A stretch of DNA of 64,000 nt from NCBI RefSeq assembly GCF_001865995.1, contig NZ_MLQQ01000001.1, forward strand, positions 372,001-436,000. The letters run 5' to 3'. Source of the DNA: Anaerobacillus arseniciselenatis (lineage in GTDB: Bacteria > Bacillota > Bacilli > Bacillales > Anaerobacillaceae). Positions within the stretch are counted from its first letter, which is position 1; every line of letters starts with the position of its first letter. A program made the translations under genes and the position numbers. Shown in pieces: positions 7,758 to 17,940 of this stretch. The notes beneath the pieces are model-generated. The model was not told the origin of the DNA. It did not search any database and was given only the letters and a program-made list of their open reading frames with translations.

Positions 7758-9890
7758 CTATTTATCCTTCAAACACAAAGCTAATTTAATATGAAAATAA
7801 CTAATTTCTTCTGGCAATGCTTCCTTTAAAGACTTCAGCTTCCCATCGCCAATTTCCTCATGTTTTTTAACAATTAACTCACGATAGGAAGTGGGTATAG
7901 CCCTCTCCCAATCTAGGTCTATAGCATCCATCGCTCCTTGTACAAGATGTTGTTCAACCGTCGTTTGTTTTAGTCCACGTTGCAAAACGATCTCGTTAAT
8001 CTCTTTACCGTCGCTAAACATTTTTACTGTTGTCAAATAACTAGGCTCTTCATCTATTTTCTCAGGTTTTTCATTAGCTTGTTGACCTGCATCTGAAATT
8101 TGATTTTCTTCTGTAAAGGAGACGATTGCTTTTAAAAACTCTTCTCCATATTTGTCAAACTTCATCTCCCCTACTCCTTTTATTTGGAGCATGTTTGCTT
8201 TCGTCTTCGGATAATACTTACACATCTCTTTTAAGGTTGCATCCGAAAAAATAATATATGGAGGTAAGTTTTCGTTATCTGCAAGCTGTTTACGCAATAG
8301 GCGAAGCTCCTCAAAAAGTTCAGAGTGAATCGGCTCTTCTTTTTTGACTGGTTTCACTTTTTGAAATACTTTTTCTCCACTTTTTAATACAGCAACCGCT
8401 CTTTCAGTTAAACGAACCGTAGGATATTGTCCAGTAGTCAATCCTAAGTAACCTTCTGCAATAAAAAGTTGGATGATCTCGGCAATTTCTTTTTCAGTTT
8501 TTTCTTTCATTAATCCATAGGTAGTCAACTGTTTTAACCCGAGTTCTTTAATTCGTTTATTGTTCGATCCTTTTAAAACTTGTGCTACTAATGTAACTCC
8601 AAATCGCTCTTTCATTCGTGCAATACAACTAAATATTTTTTGTGCTTCTAAAGTGACATCGATTTCTTCTAGATCTGATTTACAGTTAGAACATTTTTCA
8701 CACTCATGATTTGCTAGATCACCGAAGTAGTTAACAATAAACTTTTGTAAACATTTGGTCGTGTGGCAATAATCAACCATTGCTTGAAGTTTACTATATT
8801 CATGGCTTTTACGATCGATATTAGATGCAGACTGTTCTATTAAAAATTTTTGTGTTTGTACATCTTTACTCGTGTACAGTAATACACAATCACTATTTTC
8901 TCCATCTCTACCGGCTCTACCCGCTTCTTGATAATACGCCTCCATACTTTTCGGGAGTTGATAATGAAGCACATAGCGAACATTCGATTTGTCGATTCCC
9001 ATTCCAAAAGCGTTGGTCGCGATGATAATTTTTTCATTATCAAAAATAAAGTTTTCTTGATTTTCCGCTCGTGCCGACTCTGACATTCCACCGTGATACG
9101 TTGCTGACGATATTCCGTTTTTTTCTAAATAGTTGTGTAACTGTTCCACATCTTTTCGCGTCGCTGTATAAATAATGCCACTTTCACCGCTGTAACGTTG
9201 AATAAAGTCGAGCAAGTATTTCCGCTTGTTTCCCGTCTTCACCACTGATAGTGCTAAATTTTCGCGTTCATATCCTGAAATGAACGATGATGGAGTATTA
9301 AGCTTAAGTCCTACTTCTATATCTTCGGCTACCTGTTTCGTCGCCGTCGCTGTAAGTGCAGCTACAACGGGCCGTGGAGAAAACTGTTGTATTAATTGAC
9401 CAATTTTAGCATAGCTCGGTCGAAAATCATGCCCCCACTGTGAAATACAATGTGCTTCATCGACAGCAATAAAGTCAATCGGTAATTGTTGAAGAAAATG
9501 TATAAATGAACTTGATTCTAAACGTTCAGGAGCGACATACACAAGTTTATAAGCACCTTGTTTTAATCCAGCGCTTATCCGCTCTTGGTCCCTTTGTGAA
9601 ACCGTACTATTTAAATACACAGCAGGAATTCCACTGTTATTTAGTGTATCAACTTGATCTTTCATTAACGAAATCAACGGACTTATGACAATTGTAATCC
9701 CCTTAAAAATCATTGCTGGAACTTGATAGCAAATCGATTTCCCACCACCAGTGGGCATAATACAAACCGTGTCATTTCCTTCTAATATTGTAGATATTAG
9801 TTCATGTTGATTTTTACGAAAGCTACTATAACCAAAGTATTTTTTCAAAACTTTTAACGGTTGATCATTTACAAAACTTGTTTCAAGCAT
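7758..9890 (-). CDS. recQ: ATP-dependent DNA helicase RecQ
   Basis: A 710-residue SF2 helicase for recombination and fork repair. Walker A is TGGGKS near residue 47-52; the DEAH box and aromatic-rich loop read DEAHCISQWGHDFRP. Helicase motif VI reads QEAGRAGRDG. A zinc-binding RQC part has C-x16-C-x2-C-x2-C (CHTTKCLQKF... CEKCSNC), followed by an HRDC domain near 510-590 and a C-terminal winged-helix part. This long architecture matches the B. subtilis RecQ rather than the shorter RecS. ATG 9890 has GGAG upstream. It stands alone on the minus strand. Confidence 0.95.
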   Translation of the reverse strand: MLETSFVNDQPLKVLKKYFGYSSFRKNQHELISTILEGNDTVCIMPTGGGKSICYQVPAMIFKGITIVISPLISLMKDQVDTLNNSGIPAVYLNSTVSQRDQERISAGLKQGAYKLVYVAPERLESSSFIHFLQQLPIDFIAVDEAHCISQWGHDFRPSYAKIGQLIQQFSPRPVVAALTATATKQVAEDIEVGLKLNTPSSFISGYERENLALSVVKTGNKRKYLLDFIQRYSGESGIIYTATRKDVEQLHNYLEKNGISSATYHGGMSESARAENQENFIFDNEKIIIATNAFGMGIDKSNVRYVLHYQLPKSMEAYYQEAGRAGRDGENSDCVLLYTSKDVQTQKFLIEQSASNIDRKSHEYSKLQAMVDYCHTTKCLQKFIVNYFGDLANHECEKCSNCKSDLEEIDVTLEAQKIFSCIARMKERFGVTLVAQVLKGSNNKRIKELGLKQLTTYGLMKEKTEKEIAEIIQLFIAEGYLGLTTGQYPTVRLTERAVAVLKSGEKVFQKVKPVKKEEPIHSELFEELRLLRKQLADNENLPPYIIFSDATLKEMCKYYPKTKANMLQIKGVGEMKFDKYGEEFLKAIVSFTEENQISDAGQQANEKPEKIDEEPSYLTTVKMFSDGKEINEIVLQRGLKQTTVEQHLVQGAMDAIDLDWERAIPTSYRELIVKKHEEIGDGKLKSLKEALPEEISYFHIKLALCLKDK

Positions 9891-9974
9891 ATCTCCAACT
9901 CCATAATTTTAAAAAGTATCAATGTAACCATACCATAGCGCTTTAGGTTGTGAAAGCTAAAATTAACGATAAAT

Positions 9975-10090
9975 TAATGAATTTCATAACTCAATATAAT
10001 CGCCATAAGCCACATATGTAGTTGCGTTAAATCTCTCGCAACTACATATAGTTTATAGAGCTCATTTTTAGTAACTATGACATTTACTCA
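9975..10090. repeat. Family B MITE-like element, copy B1
   Basis: The left end reads TAATGAATTTCATAA and the right end carries the degenerate inverse ACTATGACATTTACTCA. The centre is an inverted pair TATGTAGTTGCG / CGCAACTACATA. The unit of about 115 bp has no coding capacity. Copy B2 follows directly. Together they fill most of the gap 9891-10288, which has no gene. Confidence 0.8.
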
Positions 10091-10214
10091 AATGAGTGAA
10101 TTTTATAATTACCAAAAATGAGCCACACCACGCAATATATACTTTGCGAATGGCTCTAGCGCAACTATATATATTGATCTTAGTGGCGAAAATAATGAAT
10201 TATGAAATTCATTA
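10091..10214. repeat. Family B MITE-like element, copy B2, inverted next to B1
   Basis: This starts with GAGTGAATTTTATAATTACC and ends with GAATTATGAAATTCATTA. The inner part carries GCAATATATACTTTGCG and CGCAACTATATATATTG. Its inner order is reversed relative to B1, so the two copies form a head-to-head or tail-to-tail pair just upstream of the small gene at 10289. Confidence 0.8.
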
Positions 10215-10288
10215 AAATATAATAAGAAAAAAAGTTCATAATATTAATGTTCATGTTTCACTTAATTTAATGTAGGAGCTGATTTTCT

Positions 10289-10441
10289 TTGACAAAACGA
10301 AAAAGTAACCCAAGAAAAGAAGGTAAAAACAAACACGGGGCACACGTAAGCCCTTTAGGAAACTCGCCTCAGCAAGAGTTTGCTCGTGAGCCTTATGTCG
10401 AAGCTGGACAAGCAGGACGACAACACAACGATAAAAGGTAG
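10289..10441 (+). CDS. Small basic hydrophilic protein, spore-protein-like
   Basis: A 50-residue frame starting with TTG 10289, ten bases after TAGGAGCT, and ending just before a strong terminator. The sequence starts (M)TKRKSNPRKEGKNKHG and ends GQAGRQHNDKR. It is rich in Lys, Gly, Gln and Asn with no hydrophobic stretch, like minor spore proteins of Bacillus. I cannot assign it to a named family. Confidence 0.6.
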   Translation: MTKRKSNPRKEGKNKHGAHVSPLGNSPQQEFAREPYVEAGQAGRQHNDKR

Positions 10442-10445
10442 CAAG

Positions 10446-10489
10446 AAAAGTGACTACTAAATTGCAACACAATTAGTAGTCACTTTTTT
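10446..10489 (+). terminator. Rho-independent terminator
   Basis: AAAAGTGACTACTAA pairs perfectly with TTAGTAGTCACTTTT and is followed by more T. It ends the small gene at 10289-10441. Confidence 0.9.
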
Positions 10490-10539
10490 GGGATGATGTG
10501 CAGTAGTTCGCACTCTCTAGTTACGTTTTATGGGGAGAG

Positions 10540-11137
10540 TGTGCAACATCGTGTTTTTTCGTATTACGGGGGGAGTGTGCAATTGCAATATAAAAGAGAG
10601 AGCAAAATGCTCACTTTAAGCTTTCGATTCCCTTTCTCTTGCTTTGAGCTCAGAAGAGTAATCATTCAAGCATTTGGATTACTCTTCTCTTGTTTTGAGT
10701 CGAGGAGAGTAATCATTTGGCGTCACCCTAGACCATACAATGGATTTGACGAGTGCGTTTAACAGATACTGGAATTTACACTCGCTTATCACTGGTTTTG
10801 ACCAGCGTGTTTAACAGATACTGGAATTCACGCTCACTTATCACTGGTTTTGACCAGCGTGTTTAACAGATACTGGAATTCACGCTCACTTATCACTGGT
10901 TTTGACCAGCGTGTTTAACAGATACTGGAATTCACACTCGCTTATCACTGATTTTGACCAGCGCGTTTAACAGATACTGGAATTCACACTCGCTTATCAC
11001 TGGTTTTGACCGGCTTGATTTACAAATACTGGAATTCGCACGCGTCATACGTGGTTTTATATATATGTATTTTACAGATGATGTAATTCCGTTGCATCAA
11101 CCCACGTCTACTGCACACTCCCCCCATAATGCTTACT
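10540..11137. repeat. Non-coding block bounded by inverted GGGGGGAGTGTGCA boxes
   Basis: The left edge has two GGGGAGAGTGTGCAA / GGGGGGAGTGTGCAA boxes (near 10532 and 10567). The right edge has the inverse TGCACACTCCCCCC near 11112-11125. Inside are two direct copies (near 10638 and 10687, period about 50) of TTCTCTTG..TTTGAG..GAGAGTAATCATT and then the 52-bp tandem array. No credible gene is found: the open frames here follow the repeat period. From 11137 to 11383 I see only a hairpin at 11208-11247. Confidence 0.7.
10744..11055. repeat. Tandem array, six units of 52 bp
   Basis: The word TTTTGAC (ATTTGAC in the first unit) recurs at 10744, 10796, 10848, 10900, 10952 and 11004, an exact 52-base period. 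Each unit contains GTTTAACAGATACTGGAATT and CACTTATCACTGG. The inner units differ by a few bases; the first and last are more degraded. There are no unique spacers, so it is not a CRISPR array. Within each unit CACGCTC/GACCAGCGTG partly pair, so a hairpin per unit is possible. Confidence 0.9.
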
Positions 11138-11207
11138 ACCCGATACTGTACAATTTCCATCTTGAACTAAAGGATTAGAATTAGTTCAAGAAGCGATTGA
11201 AAATAAT

Positions 11208-11247
11208 ACAAGTAATGATCCAGTTCATCAACCGGATCATTACTTGT
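11208..11247. terminator. Perfect 14-bp hairpin
   Basis: ACAAGTAATGATCC pairs with GGATCATTACTTGT around AGTTCATCAACC. It is followed by CTCC and an A-tract rather than T, so it would terminate better on the minus strand, downstream of the nap operon. A second small hairpin (CACCG/CGGTG near 11261-11276) follows. Confidence 0.6.
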
Positions 11248-11383
11248 CTCCAAAAAACACCGCATTTTTCGGTGCGATTAGGCGTGCGTTATATTGTGTA
11301 AATTGGAGTTTTGCGATAGGTAACGGCCCCTGGTGATAATGCGCCCTCTTTTTTGCTACCGATACGCCACTTGCACAGTTCTT

Positions 11384-11932
11384 TTACACCCTAATATAAA
11401 TCCCTTTATAAGATTGAATACAAGCAGATACACATTGACCGCAACCATTACAATTTTCTTCGTTTATAACCGGCTTTCCATCCTCCATTGATATAGCAAT
11501 TGGTCCTAAGGGACATGCTCTAACGCAATAATCGCAAAGAGTCCCTTTATGTGCCAAACAGTTATAAGTAACAACTTCTGCAATTCCTATCTTTTCATTT
11601 TCTCCACTTTCCTCTAGTGCCCCCGTTGGGCAACTTGTAATACATTTATTACAAAACGTACAAGGTATTTCATTCGGATTAATATATGGTGTTCCTGCTA
11701 GCTTTGCACCGTAGTCACTCGAAAAAAGACTAATAGTTGCCGTAGGACAAACATCTTCACACTCACCGCAACGACTACATGTAGCCACAAAACCTAGTTC
11801 TTCCCCTGCTCCAGGGGGACGAATAAAGTTTCGCTCATGCTCTATTGTAGCGCCAATAATGGAACCTAAAAATTGAAACGACGAACGAAAATTCTCCTTT
11901 ATATACTGTCTACGGTTTAATTTTTCGGTCAT
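11384..11932 (-). CDS. napG: NapG/MauM-type ferredoxin with four [4Fe-4S] clusters
   Basis: A 182-residue iron-sulfur protein. It shows RPPGA-x-E-x-F-x3-CSRCGECEDVCP, a GTPYI..IPCTFCNKCITSCP segment, CLAHKGTLCDYCVRACP and CNGCGQCVSACI. These fit NapG, with four cysteine sets. The N-terminus has NRRQYIK, a twin-arginine-like start, but the following hydrophobic stretch is weak, so export is uncertain. Family members move electrons toward NapAB, usually with the quinol oxidase NapH, which is absent here. Its start overlaps the napD stop (ATGA). Confidence 0.85.
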   Translation of the reverse strand: MTEKLNRRQYIKENFRSSFQFLGSIIGATIEHERNFIRPPGAGEELGFVATCSRCGECEDVCPTATISLFSSDYGAKLAGTPYINPNEIPCTFCNKCITSCPTGALEESGENEKIGIAEVVTYNCLAHKGTLCDYCVRACPLGPIAISMEDGKPVINEENCNGCGQCVSACIQSYKGIYIRV

Positions 11933-12198
11933 TGTTTGATCACTGATTCTTGGTGTTGCATCGCCTCATCATCTTCAAAGTTTGTGTAAGCGAGACATAT
12001 CGATACTATGCCATCAATTTCTTTAAACTTTTCGCCGACGCGATAACTTTCATCAACCGAAGGAGCTTCAAGGGTTAAAATCAATTTTACGCCCTGCTCA
12101 ATATGATGTACCTCTACTCCCGGAAGCTTGTGAAGTTGTTCTATGACTGTCTCAGTTTTTCCTTTTACTGTAATTAGCATAAATCCTGATATGACCAT
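11929..12198 (-). CDS. napD: NapD, cytoplasmic chaperone for NapA
   Basis: An 89-residue protein that binds the NapA twin-arginine signal and holds back export until cofactors are inserted. The family pattern is visible: MVISGFMLIT at the start, E-x-LxxLPGVEVHHIE in the middle and a ferredoxin-like alternation ending VSICLAYTNFED. ATG 12198 follows GGAGGTG with good spacing. Its stop overlaps the start of the NapG-like gene. Confidence 0.88.
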   Translation of the reverse strand: MVISGFMLITVKGKTETVIEQLHKLPGVEVHHIEQGVKLILTLEAPSVDESYRVGEKFKEIDGIVSICLAYTNFEDDEAMQHQESVIKQ

Positions 12199-12220
12199 GC
12201 TTACACCTCCGTAACTAAAA

Positions 12221-12649
12221 TTAGTTATCTCGATTAAACGCTGGTTTTGGGTCACCTGTATCTAAACCGTGACAAGTAACACACGTAAATCTCTCTCCAA
12301 CAATCCCTTTATTACGATCTTCATCAACAAAGTGATCAATCGGTATTTCTCTTGCTCCTTGCGCATGACACATTAAACAACTATCACCCTTTATTTTTGG
12401 GTCCCATCGCCCTGCATGATCAGCCGGTTGTAATGTTGGTGCAGAAATTAAGACCATTGTTGCTGCATCTGCACGTTCTTCGTTTAATTGTGGTACGTTT
12501 GCCTGTTGTGTAGATTGTTGTCCTGCAGTACTTTGTGGTGATTGCGCTGTTTCACTTCCTGAATTATTAAACAACGATACACCAACTACGATCGCAAAGA
12601 TCACAATGGCTAAAGAGACAGCAAATAGAAAGTAATTTTGTTTTTTCAT
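12221..12649 (-). CDS. napB: NapB, diheme cytochrome c subunit of nitrate reductase
   Basis: A 142-residue electron-transfer subunit that feeds NapA. Two heme c sites are visible: CLMCH (91-95) and CVTCH (123-127). The family region M-x-L-x-S-AP-x-LQPADHAGRW lies before the first heme. The N-terminus has one hydrophobic segment (residues 8-27) followed by a Ser/Gln/Thr-rich linker, so it is probably anchored on the outside of the membrane, as expected without an outer membrane. It lies 13 bp downstream of napA. Confidence 0.93.
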   Translation of the reverse strand: MKKQNYFLFAVSLAIVIFAIVVGVSLFNNSGSETAQSPQSTAGQQSTQQANVPQLNEERADAATMVLISAPTLQPADHAGRWDPKIKGDSCLMCHAQGAREIPIDHFVDEDRNKGIVGERFTCVTCHGLDTGDPKPAFNRDN

Positions 12650-12662
12650 CCTCGTCTCCCCC

Positions 12663-15230
12663 CTATGCCTTCATAATTTTAACAGCACTTTTTTTGAAAT
12701 CAGGCTGTTTCGATATTGGACAGTATGCATCTAACGTTGTGTCGTTAATTAGCGTTTCTTCCGCAAAGAAAGGCACGAACACATAACCTTTTGGTGGTTT
12801 TCCACGCCCCGTAGTAGTTGCTTTCACTTTCGTTTCACCACGACGCGACTTAACAATAACCCAATCCATATCTTGAATACCGATTGCTTTGGCATCATCA
12901 GGGTGGATTTCACACAATGCTTCAGGTACTGCGCGATGCAATTCCGGAACACGTCGTGTCATTGTTCCGCTATGCCAGTGCTCGAGAACGCGACCAGTAC
13001 ATAACCAAAATGGATATTTTTCATCTGGAATTTCAGGAGCATCTTCAAACGGGCGAAAGAAAACGGTTGGGCGATGATCATTAGATTTGTAAAAATCAAG
13101 GTTTTTATATTTACCTGGAGTACCGAACGTTTCTACTCCTACTTGATCAAAACCATCCTCTTGTTTTCCATGAGCATAGCGCCACTTCGTCTCCATCCAT
13201 TCTCCATTAACTTCACGAACTGGCCAACGAATCCCATGTTGTTTCAAGTATTCATCGTATGGAGCAAGCTCTTTAGCACTCGTTTTTAATTTAAATCCTA
13301 ACTCTTGTACTTTTGGATTCGGATGAACGTGAGGAGCCGAAAATAAACGATATTCATTAAAAACTCTGCGACAAACGTCATTATGATCTTCGATTAAATT
13401 ATTTTTTTCGTAATCCCATATGTCTGTTCCCTCTTTACCAAAAATCACATCAAAAGCATCTTTGTCACCAATTTTTTTGCCTTTGAGTACTCTTTTAGCT
13501 ACTTGTACAATTGCCCATAAATCCCACTTCGCTTCTCCAGGAGGTTCTTGGCACTTCTCAAAGATGGCATTCCGGCGTTCCGCATTACCAAACATGCCTT
13601 CACGTTCCACCCACATTGCAGCCGGTAAAACGACATTAGCCATCTCCGTTGAACGAGTAGGATACACGTCTGATACGACAATAAACCCATCAATAACCCC
13701 TTTACCATCTTCATCGATTCCACGATAACGGTTCGTTTTCGGCATCGTTTGACCCCAGTTGTTCGACATACTCCAAAGAAACTTTACATTACCCACTCCA
13801 AGCTCTCTGAACATAGCAACTGTATGAAGTCCTGGTTTTTCAATGGCATCTAAATATCCTTCTGGTAAATTCCAAATCATTTCACTAAAACGACGGTGCT
13901 CAGGGTTACTCACAACTAAGTCTGCTGGTAAGCGATGGGAGAACACACCGACTTCACGAGCAGTGCCACAAGCACTAGGTTGCCCTGTCAAAGAAAACGG
14001 GCCACTGCCAGGTTCACTAATTTTTCCTGATAAAAGGTGAACATCATAAATTAAGTTGTTCATCCACGTTCCGCGTGTATGTTGGTTAACTCCCATCGTC
14101 CACGTAGACATAATTTTTTTATTGGGATTTGCAAACTCTTTTGCCAACGCTTCTAAGTCTGCGGCAGGAACTCCTGACAATTCAGAAACATATTCAAATG
14201 TATACGTTGAAACCATTTCTTTAAATTCGTCAAAACTAATATTCCAATTAGCATCTGCTTTTTGACCTTTTTCTGTCTGATCATAATCATCTTTCAAAGA
14301 GTGCCCTAGATTTTCAGTACCTGCTTTGAATTGTAAATGTTCATCAACAAATTTTTTATCATAGGACTCCGTTTCTAATAAGTAATTTACAATACAGTTA
14401 GCGATCGCTAAATCCGTTTGCGGTCTAAAAACCATTACTTTATCAGCTGTCTCAGAAGTACGAGTATGATAGGTTGTGATGTCATAATGTTTAACATTAG
14501 GGTCAGATAACTTTCTGGCAGTTAAACGTGAGTATAATACGGGATGCATTTCCGCCATATTCGCACCCCAAGTTACAAATACATCTGCTTTGTCTAAATC
14601 ATCATAGCAGCCCATTGGTTCATCTGACTGGAATGTTGACATAAATCCAGCAACAGCACTCGCCATGCATAGTCTTGCATTTGGATCTATATTATTATTT
14701 AATAAACCAGCTTTCCATAGCTTAGCCGATGCATAGCCTTCATGAATCGTTTGTTGCCCAGAACCCCAGAAAGCTATTGAATTCGGATCATTTTCATGGG
14801 CTTCTTTTAGTTTACTAGCAATTAAATCAAGTGCTTCCTCCCAGGATGCCTCACGAAAGCCATCCATTGTCCCCTTTTTCGAATTGTCTTCACGAATTAA
14901 AGGTTTAGTTAGCCGGTCTTTACCAAATAAGATTTTCCCTAAGTAATATCCTTTAATACAATTTAAACCTTTACTTGAACGGTTATCAGGATCTCCTTTA
15001 ACCGCTATTACTTTTTCATCTTTGACACCGACTAAAACTCCACAACCCGTTCCACAGTAGCGACAAACAGACGTTTTCCATTCGTCTGGTTCAATCGATT
15101 GCGCTTCAATGTCCGCTGGATCTCTCTCAGGTTCCTTCGGCTCTTGTGTTGATTTTTGACTACAACCAGCAGCAATCATAGCTGATGAAATCGCAGCTGC
15201 TTTTAGTAAACTTCTTCTTGTAAGTTCCAT
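12663..15230 (-). CDS. napA: NapA, catalytic subunit of periplasmic-type nitrate reductase
   Basis: An 855-residue molybdopterin enzyme that reduces nitrate to nitrite outside the membrane. The signal [10 protein letters not shown] (4-13) is of the twin-arginine type and ends in IAAGC with Cys23, a lipobox, suggesting a Tat-exported lipoprotein. The [4Fe-4S] site is C56-x2-C59-x3-C63 and C91. The Mo ligand is C188 in [13 protein letters not shown], the NapA signature. The frame is intact. It is the first gene of napA-B-D-G, with no napC, napH, napE or napK. Confidence 0.96.
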   Translation of the reverse strand: MELTRRSLLKAAAISSAMIAAGCSQKSTQEPKEPERDPADIEAQSIEPDEWKTSVCRYCGTGCGVLVGVKDEKVIAVKGDPDNRSSKGLNCIKGYYLGKILFGKDRLTKPLIREDNSKKGTMDGFREASWEEALDLIASKLKEAHENDPNSIAFWGSGQQTIHEGYASAKLWKAGLLNNNIDPNARLCMASAVAGFMSTFQSDEPMGCYDDLDKADVFVTWGANMAEMHPVLYSRLTARKLSDPNVKHYDITTYHTRTSETADKVMVFRPQTDLAIANCIVNYLLETESYDKKFVDEHLQFKAGTENLGHSLKDDYDQTEKGQKADANWNISFDEFKEMVSTYTFEYVSELSGVPAADLEALAKEFANPNKKIMSTWTMGVNQHTRGTWMNNLIYDVHLLSGKISEPGSGPFSLTGQPSACGTAREVGVFSHRLPADLVVSNPEHRRFSEMIWNLPEGYLDAIEKPGLHTVAMFRELGVGNVKFLWSMSNNWGQTMPKTNRYRGIDEDGKGVIDGFIVVSDVYPTRSTEMANVVLPAAMWVEREGMFGNAERRNAIFEKCQEPPGEAKWDLWAIVQVAKRVLKGKKIGDKDAFDVIFGKEGTDIWDYEKNNLIEDHNDVCRRVFNEYRLFSAPHVHPNPKVQELGFKLKTSAKELAPYDEYLKQHGIRWPVREVNGEWMETKWRYAHGKQEDGFDQVGVETFGTPGKYKNLDFYKSNDHRPTVFFRPFEDAPEIPDEKYPFWLCTGRVLEHWHSGTMTRRVPELHRAVPEALCEIHPDDAKAIGIQDMDWVIVKSRRGETKVKATTTGRGKPPKGYVFVPFFAEETLINDTTLDAYCPISKQPDFKKSAVKIMKA

Positions 15231-15285
15231 TTCAAGCTTCCCCCTTTACCTCTCATGATTATAATGGCAACTTTAATATACCTCT

Positions 15286-15358
15286 AAGCCTCATTGTATC
15301 TTTAGGGGATTGCTTGAAATGTGAAGAAAGTCACTCTGAACGTGTGAAATAAATCACA
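15286..15358 (-). promoter_or_regulatory. nap promoter with two Fnr/CRP-type boxes
   Basis: Box 1 is TGTGA-N6-TCACT (15320-15335) and box 2 is TGTGA-N6-TCACA (15343-15358). On the minus strand a -10 element TACAAT lies at 15293-15298, predicting a start near 15286. Box 1 is then centred at about -41.5 and box 2 at about -64.5. That is class II geometry for Fnr plus a second site one helical step pair upstream. A third related palindrome, TGACAA-AG-TTGTCA, lies at 15374-15387. In Bacillus, TGTGA-N6-TCACA is the Fnr target for anaerobic genes. Confidence 0.8.
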
Positions 15359-15393
15359 ACTAAACTAAAAATGTGACAAAGTTGTCAAAGAAG

Positions 15394-15424
15394 AAAAAGC
15401 TACGTCTCTGACGTAGCTTTTTCT
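15394..15424. terminator. Bidirectional terminator
   Basis: AAAAAGCTACGTC pairs with GACGTAGCTTTTT around a TCT loop. It ends the leftward membrane-protein gene and insulates the nap promoter. Confidence 0.88.
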
Positions 15425-16329
15425 CAATACATCCATTTCAAATGGTCATCAATAATTTCATTTTCATCAGGTACGTAAAACAATTGAACAAAAATAATTG
15501 CTATCAAGTAACAGATCACTGTGTATTGAATCAAGTAAGGAAACCTTATTCCTGTCGGGAACCAAAATTGAATAAGCGAAGAATAAACCGCCGCCAGCAT
15601 GAAAATAGGAAAACCTACCCAAAATAATAGTGAAGTTTTCGAACGTTTCCATAAAATAAAAATCGGCATTAAAATCGCAACTAACAAGGCTCCTATAACA
15701 AATTTAATTATGACCGTAGTGTAAAAGTTAAAAACAACTAGTACTTCACCGCCTATTTCTGAATAGTAAGGTTCTATAAAAGGAGATAGTAACCAGCTCG
15801 TAAAGTAATAAATTGGTACAAAACATATCCAGGCAATAAAGAAGCGAAAAAACCAATTTTTATTACTTCTAAATTTAAAATAGGTAGAAGCTTCATTAAA
15901 TACAGAGGTTAATTCACCCACCGGACGCCATAATAGTGCTACGACAAGAGCAAATAGGAAGGAAGGAAATATATGACTTATTACCTCATATGAAAACCCA
16001 GCTTTTGTATTTAAAAAAAAGGCGTCTCCAATTCTTATTATAAAGTAAAAGAAAAAGTGGTAGATAAAAATGGAAAGAAATCTTTCTATAAATCGCTGCT
16101 TTAGCATTAAAAACAATTCGCCTATGAGTGCTGCAATGACCGCTGTAATAAGTAGAAAGTAAAACGTACTCATGAAATCTTCTAAAAAAGTAGGTGTATT
16201 TGGTGTATAAAGCCCTAATAAAAGAACGCTTATATATCCAACAAATGCCCCTAATAATGTGATGCTTGCTACTAAAATACCTTTTAAAAACGAAAGAGTA
16301 GAATATTTTGTTAAAGAAACTAAGTTCAT
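15424..16329 (-). CDS. Unknown polytopic membrane protein
   Basis: A 301-residue protein with about eight strongly hydrophobic segments spread over the whole length, and few charged residues except short loops and a charged tail ending DENEIIDDHLKWMY. I recognise no family motif. ATG 16329 follows AGAAAGGGGG, which decides the start over an upstream in-frame codon. It has its own terminator and is not part of the nap operon. Confidence 0.75.
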   Translation of the reverse strand: MNLVSLTKYSTLSFLKGILVASITLLGAFVGYISVLLLGLYTPNTPTFLEDFMSTFYFLLITAVIAALIGELFLMLKQRFIERFLSIFIYHFFFYFIIRIGDAFFLNTKAGFSYEVISHIFPSFLFALVVALLWRPVGELTSVFNEASTYFKFRSNKNWFFRFFIAWICFVPIYYFTSWLLSPFIEPYYSEIGGEVLVVFNFYTTVIIKFVIGALLVAILMPIFILWKRSKTSLLFWVGFPIFMLAAVYSSLIQFWFPTGIRFPYLIQYTVICYLIAIIFVQLFYVPDENEIIDDHLKWMY

Positions 16330-16518
16330 GTGTACCCCCTTTCTACTCCAGTTAAACCTTCTAAAATATTTATTTACAATTATTAACTTCATTTAGATTG
16401 AAGAGAATTTTCCCTTTTACTCTCATTCTATTTTATTTAACTATACTCCATTTTTTTGATGTTTTTTGTGACACATTTAGTACATTTATAAATATGTAAA
16501 ACTGTCGGCCACTAAAAA

Positions 16519-16890
16519 TCAGTAATTAGCATAAACTCCATTTGCCTTAGCTACTAATATTTCATTATCATCGTAAATAAAACAATCGACATGAGTTAAC
16601 GTTCTTCCAGACTTAATTAGCTCTGCACAAGCTACTAAGTTCTTTCCTTTTGCGCCTTTTAAAAATGTCACTTTAAGATCTACAGTAACAACTTTTTGTA
16701 CCCCACAAACATCTGTCTGTATTGTGTTACACATGGCAACATCAGCTAATGATGAAATAACTCCCCCGTGAACAACACCAACACTATTTAAAAATAAATC
16801 TTTTATCGGTAACGTTACCTTTATTTCTTTTTCATTCGTTCTTACATATTGAAATCCTAAAAATTCATCAAACGGTTGTTGAATAAACAT
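16519..16890 (-). CDS. PaaI-type hotdog thioesterase
   Basis: A 123-residue single hotdog domain. The PaaI/YbgC-like centre is present: NSVGVVHGGVISSLADVAM, where the HGG turn and the Asp on the following helix are the usual active-site residues, then V-TVDLKVTFLKGA. Members hydrolyse acyl-CoA thioesters. ATG 16890 is preceded by GGGGGAG. It is monocistronic. Confidence 0.88.
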   Translation of the reverse strand: MFIQQPFDEFLGFQYVRTNEKEIKVTLPIKDLFLNSVGVVHGGVISSLADVAMCNTIQTDVCGVQKVVTVDLKVTFLKGAKGKNLVACAELIKSGRTLTHVDCFIYDDNEILVAKANGVYANY

Positions 16891-17919
<1,029 letters not shown>

Positions 17920-17940
17920 TCTTAACAAGGAGGATCGATT

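Noticed and set aside
10744..11055. CRISPR array
   Set aside because: Units are continuous 52-bp tandem repeats without unique spacers, and no cas genes are nearby.
10493..11178. Open frames of 89 and 74 residues in the tandem-repeat block
   Set aside because: They follow the 52-bp repeat, have no ribosome binding site and encode no recognisable domain.
11170..11336. Gene remnant reading LELVQEAIENN.. through the hairpin at 11208
   Set aside because: No start signal, it crosses a perfect hairpin, and no family likeness is visible.
17920..17940. A hidden c subunit between the F0 a and b genes
   Set aside because: The gap is only 21 bp, and the upstream 300 bp has no short Gly/Ala-rich two-helix frame.
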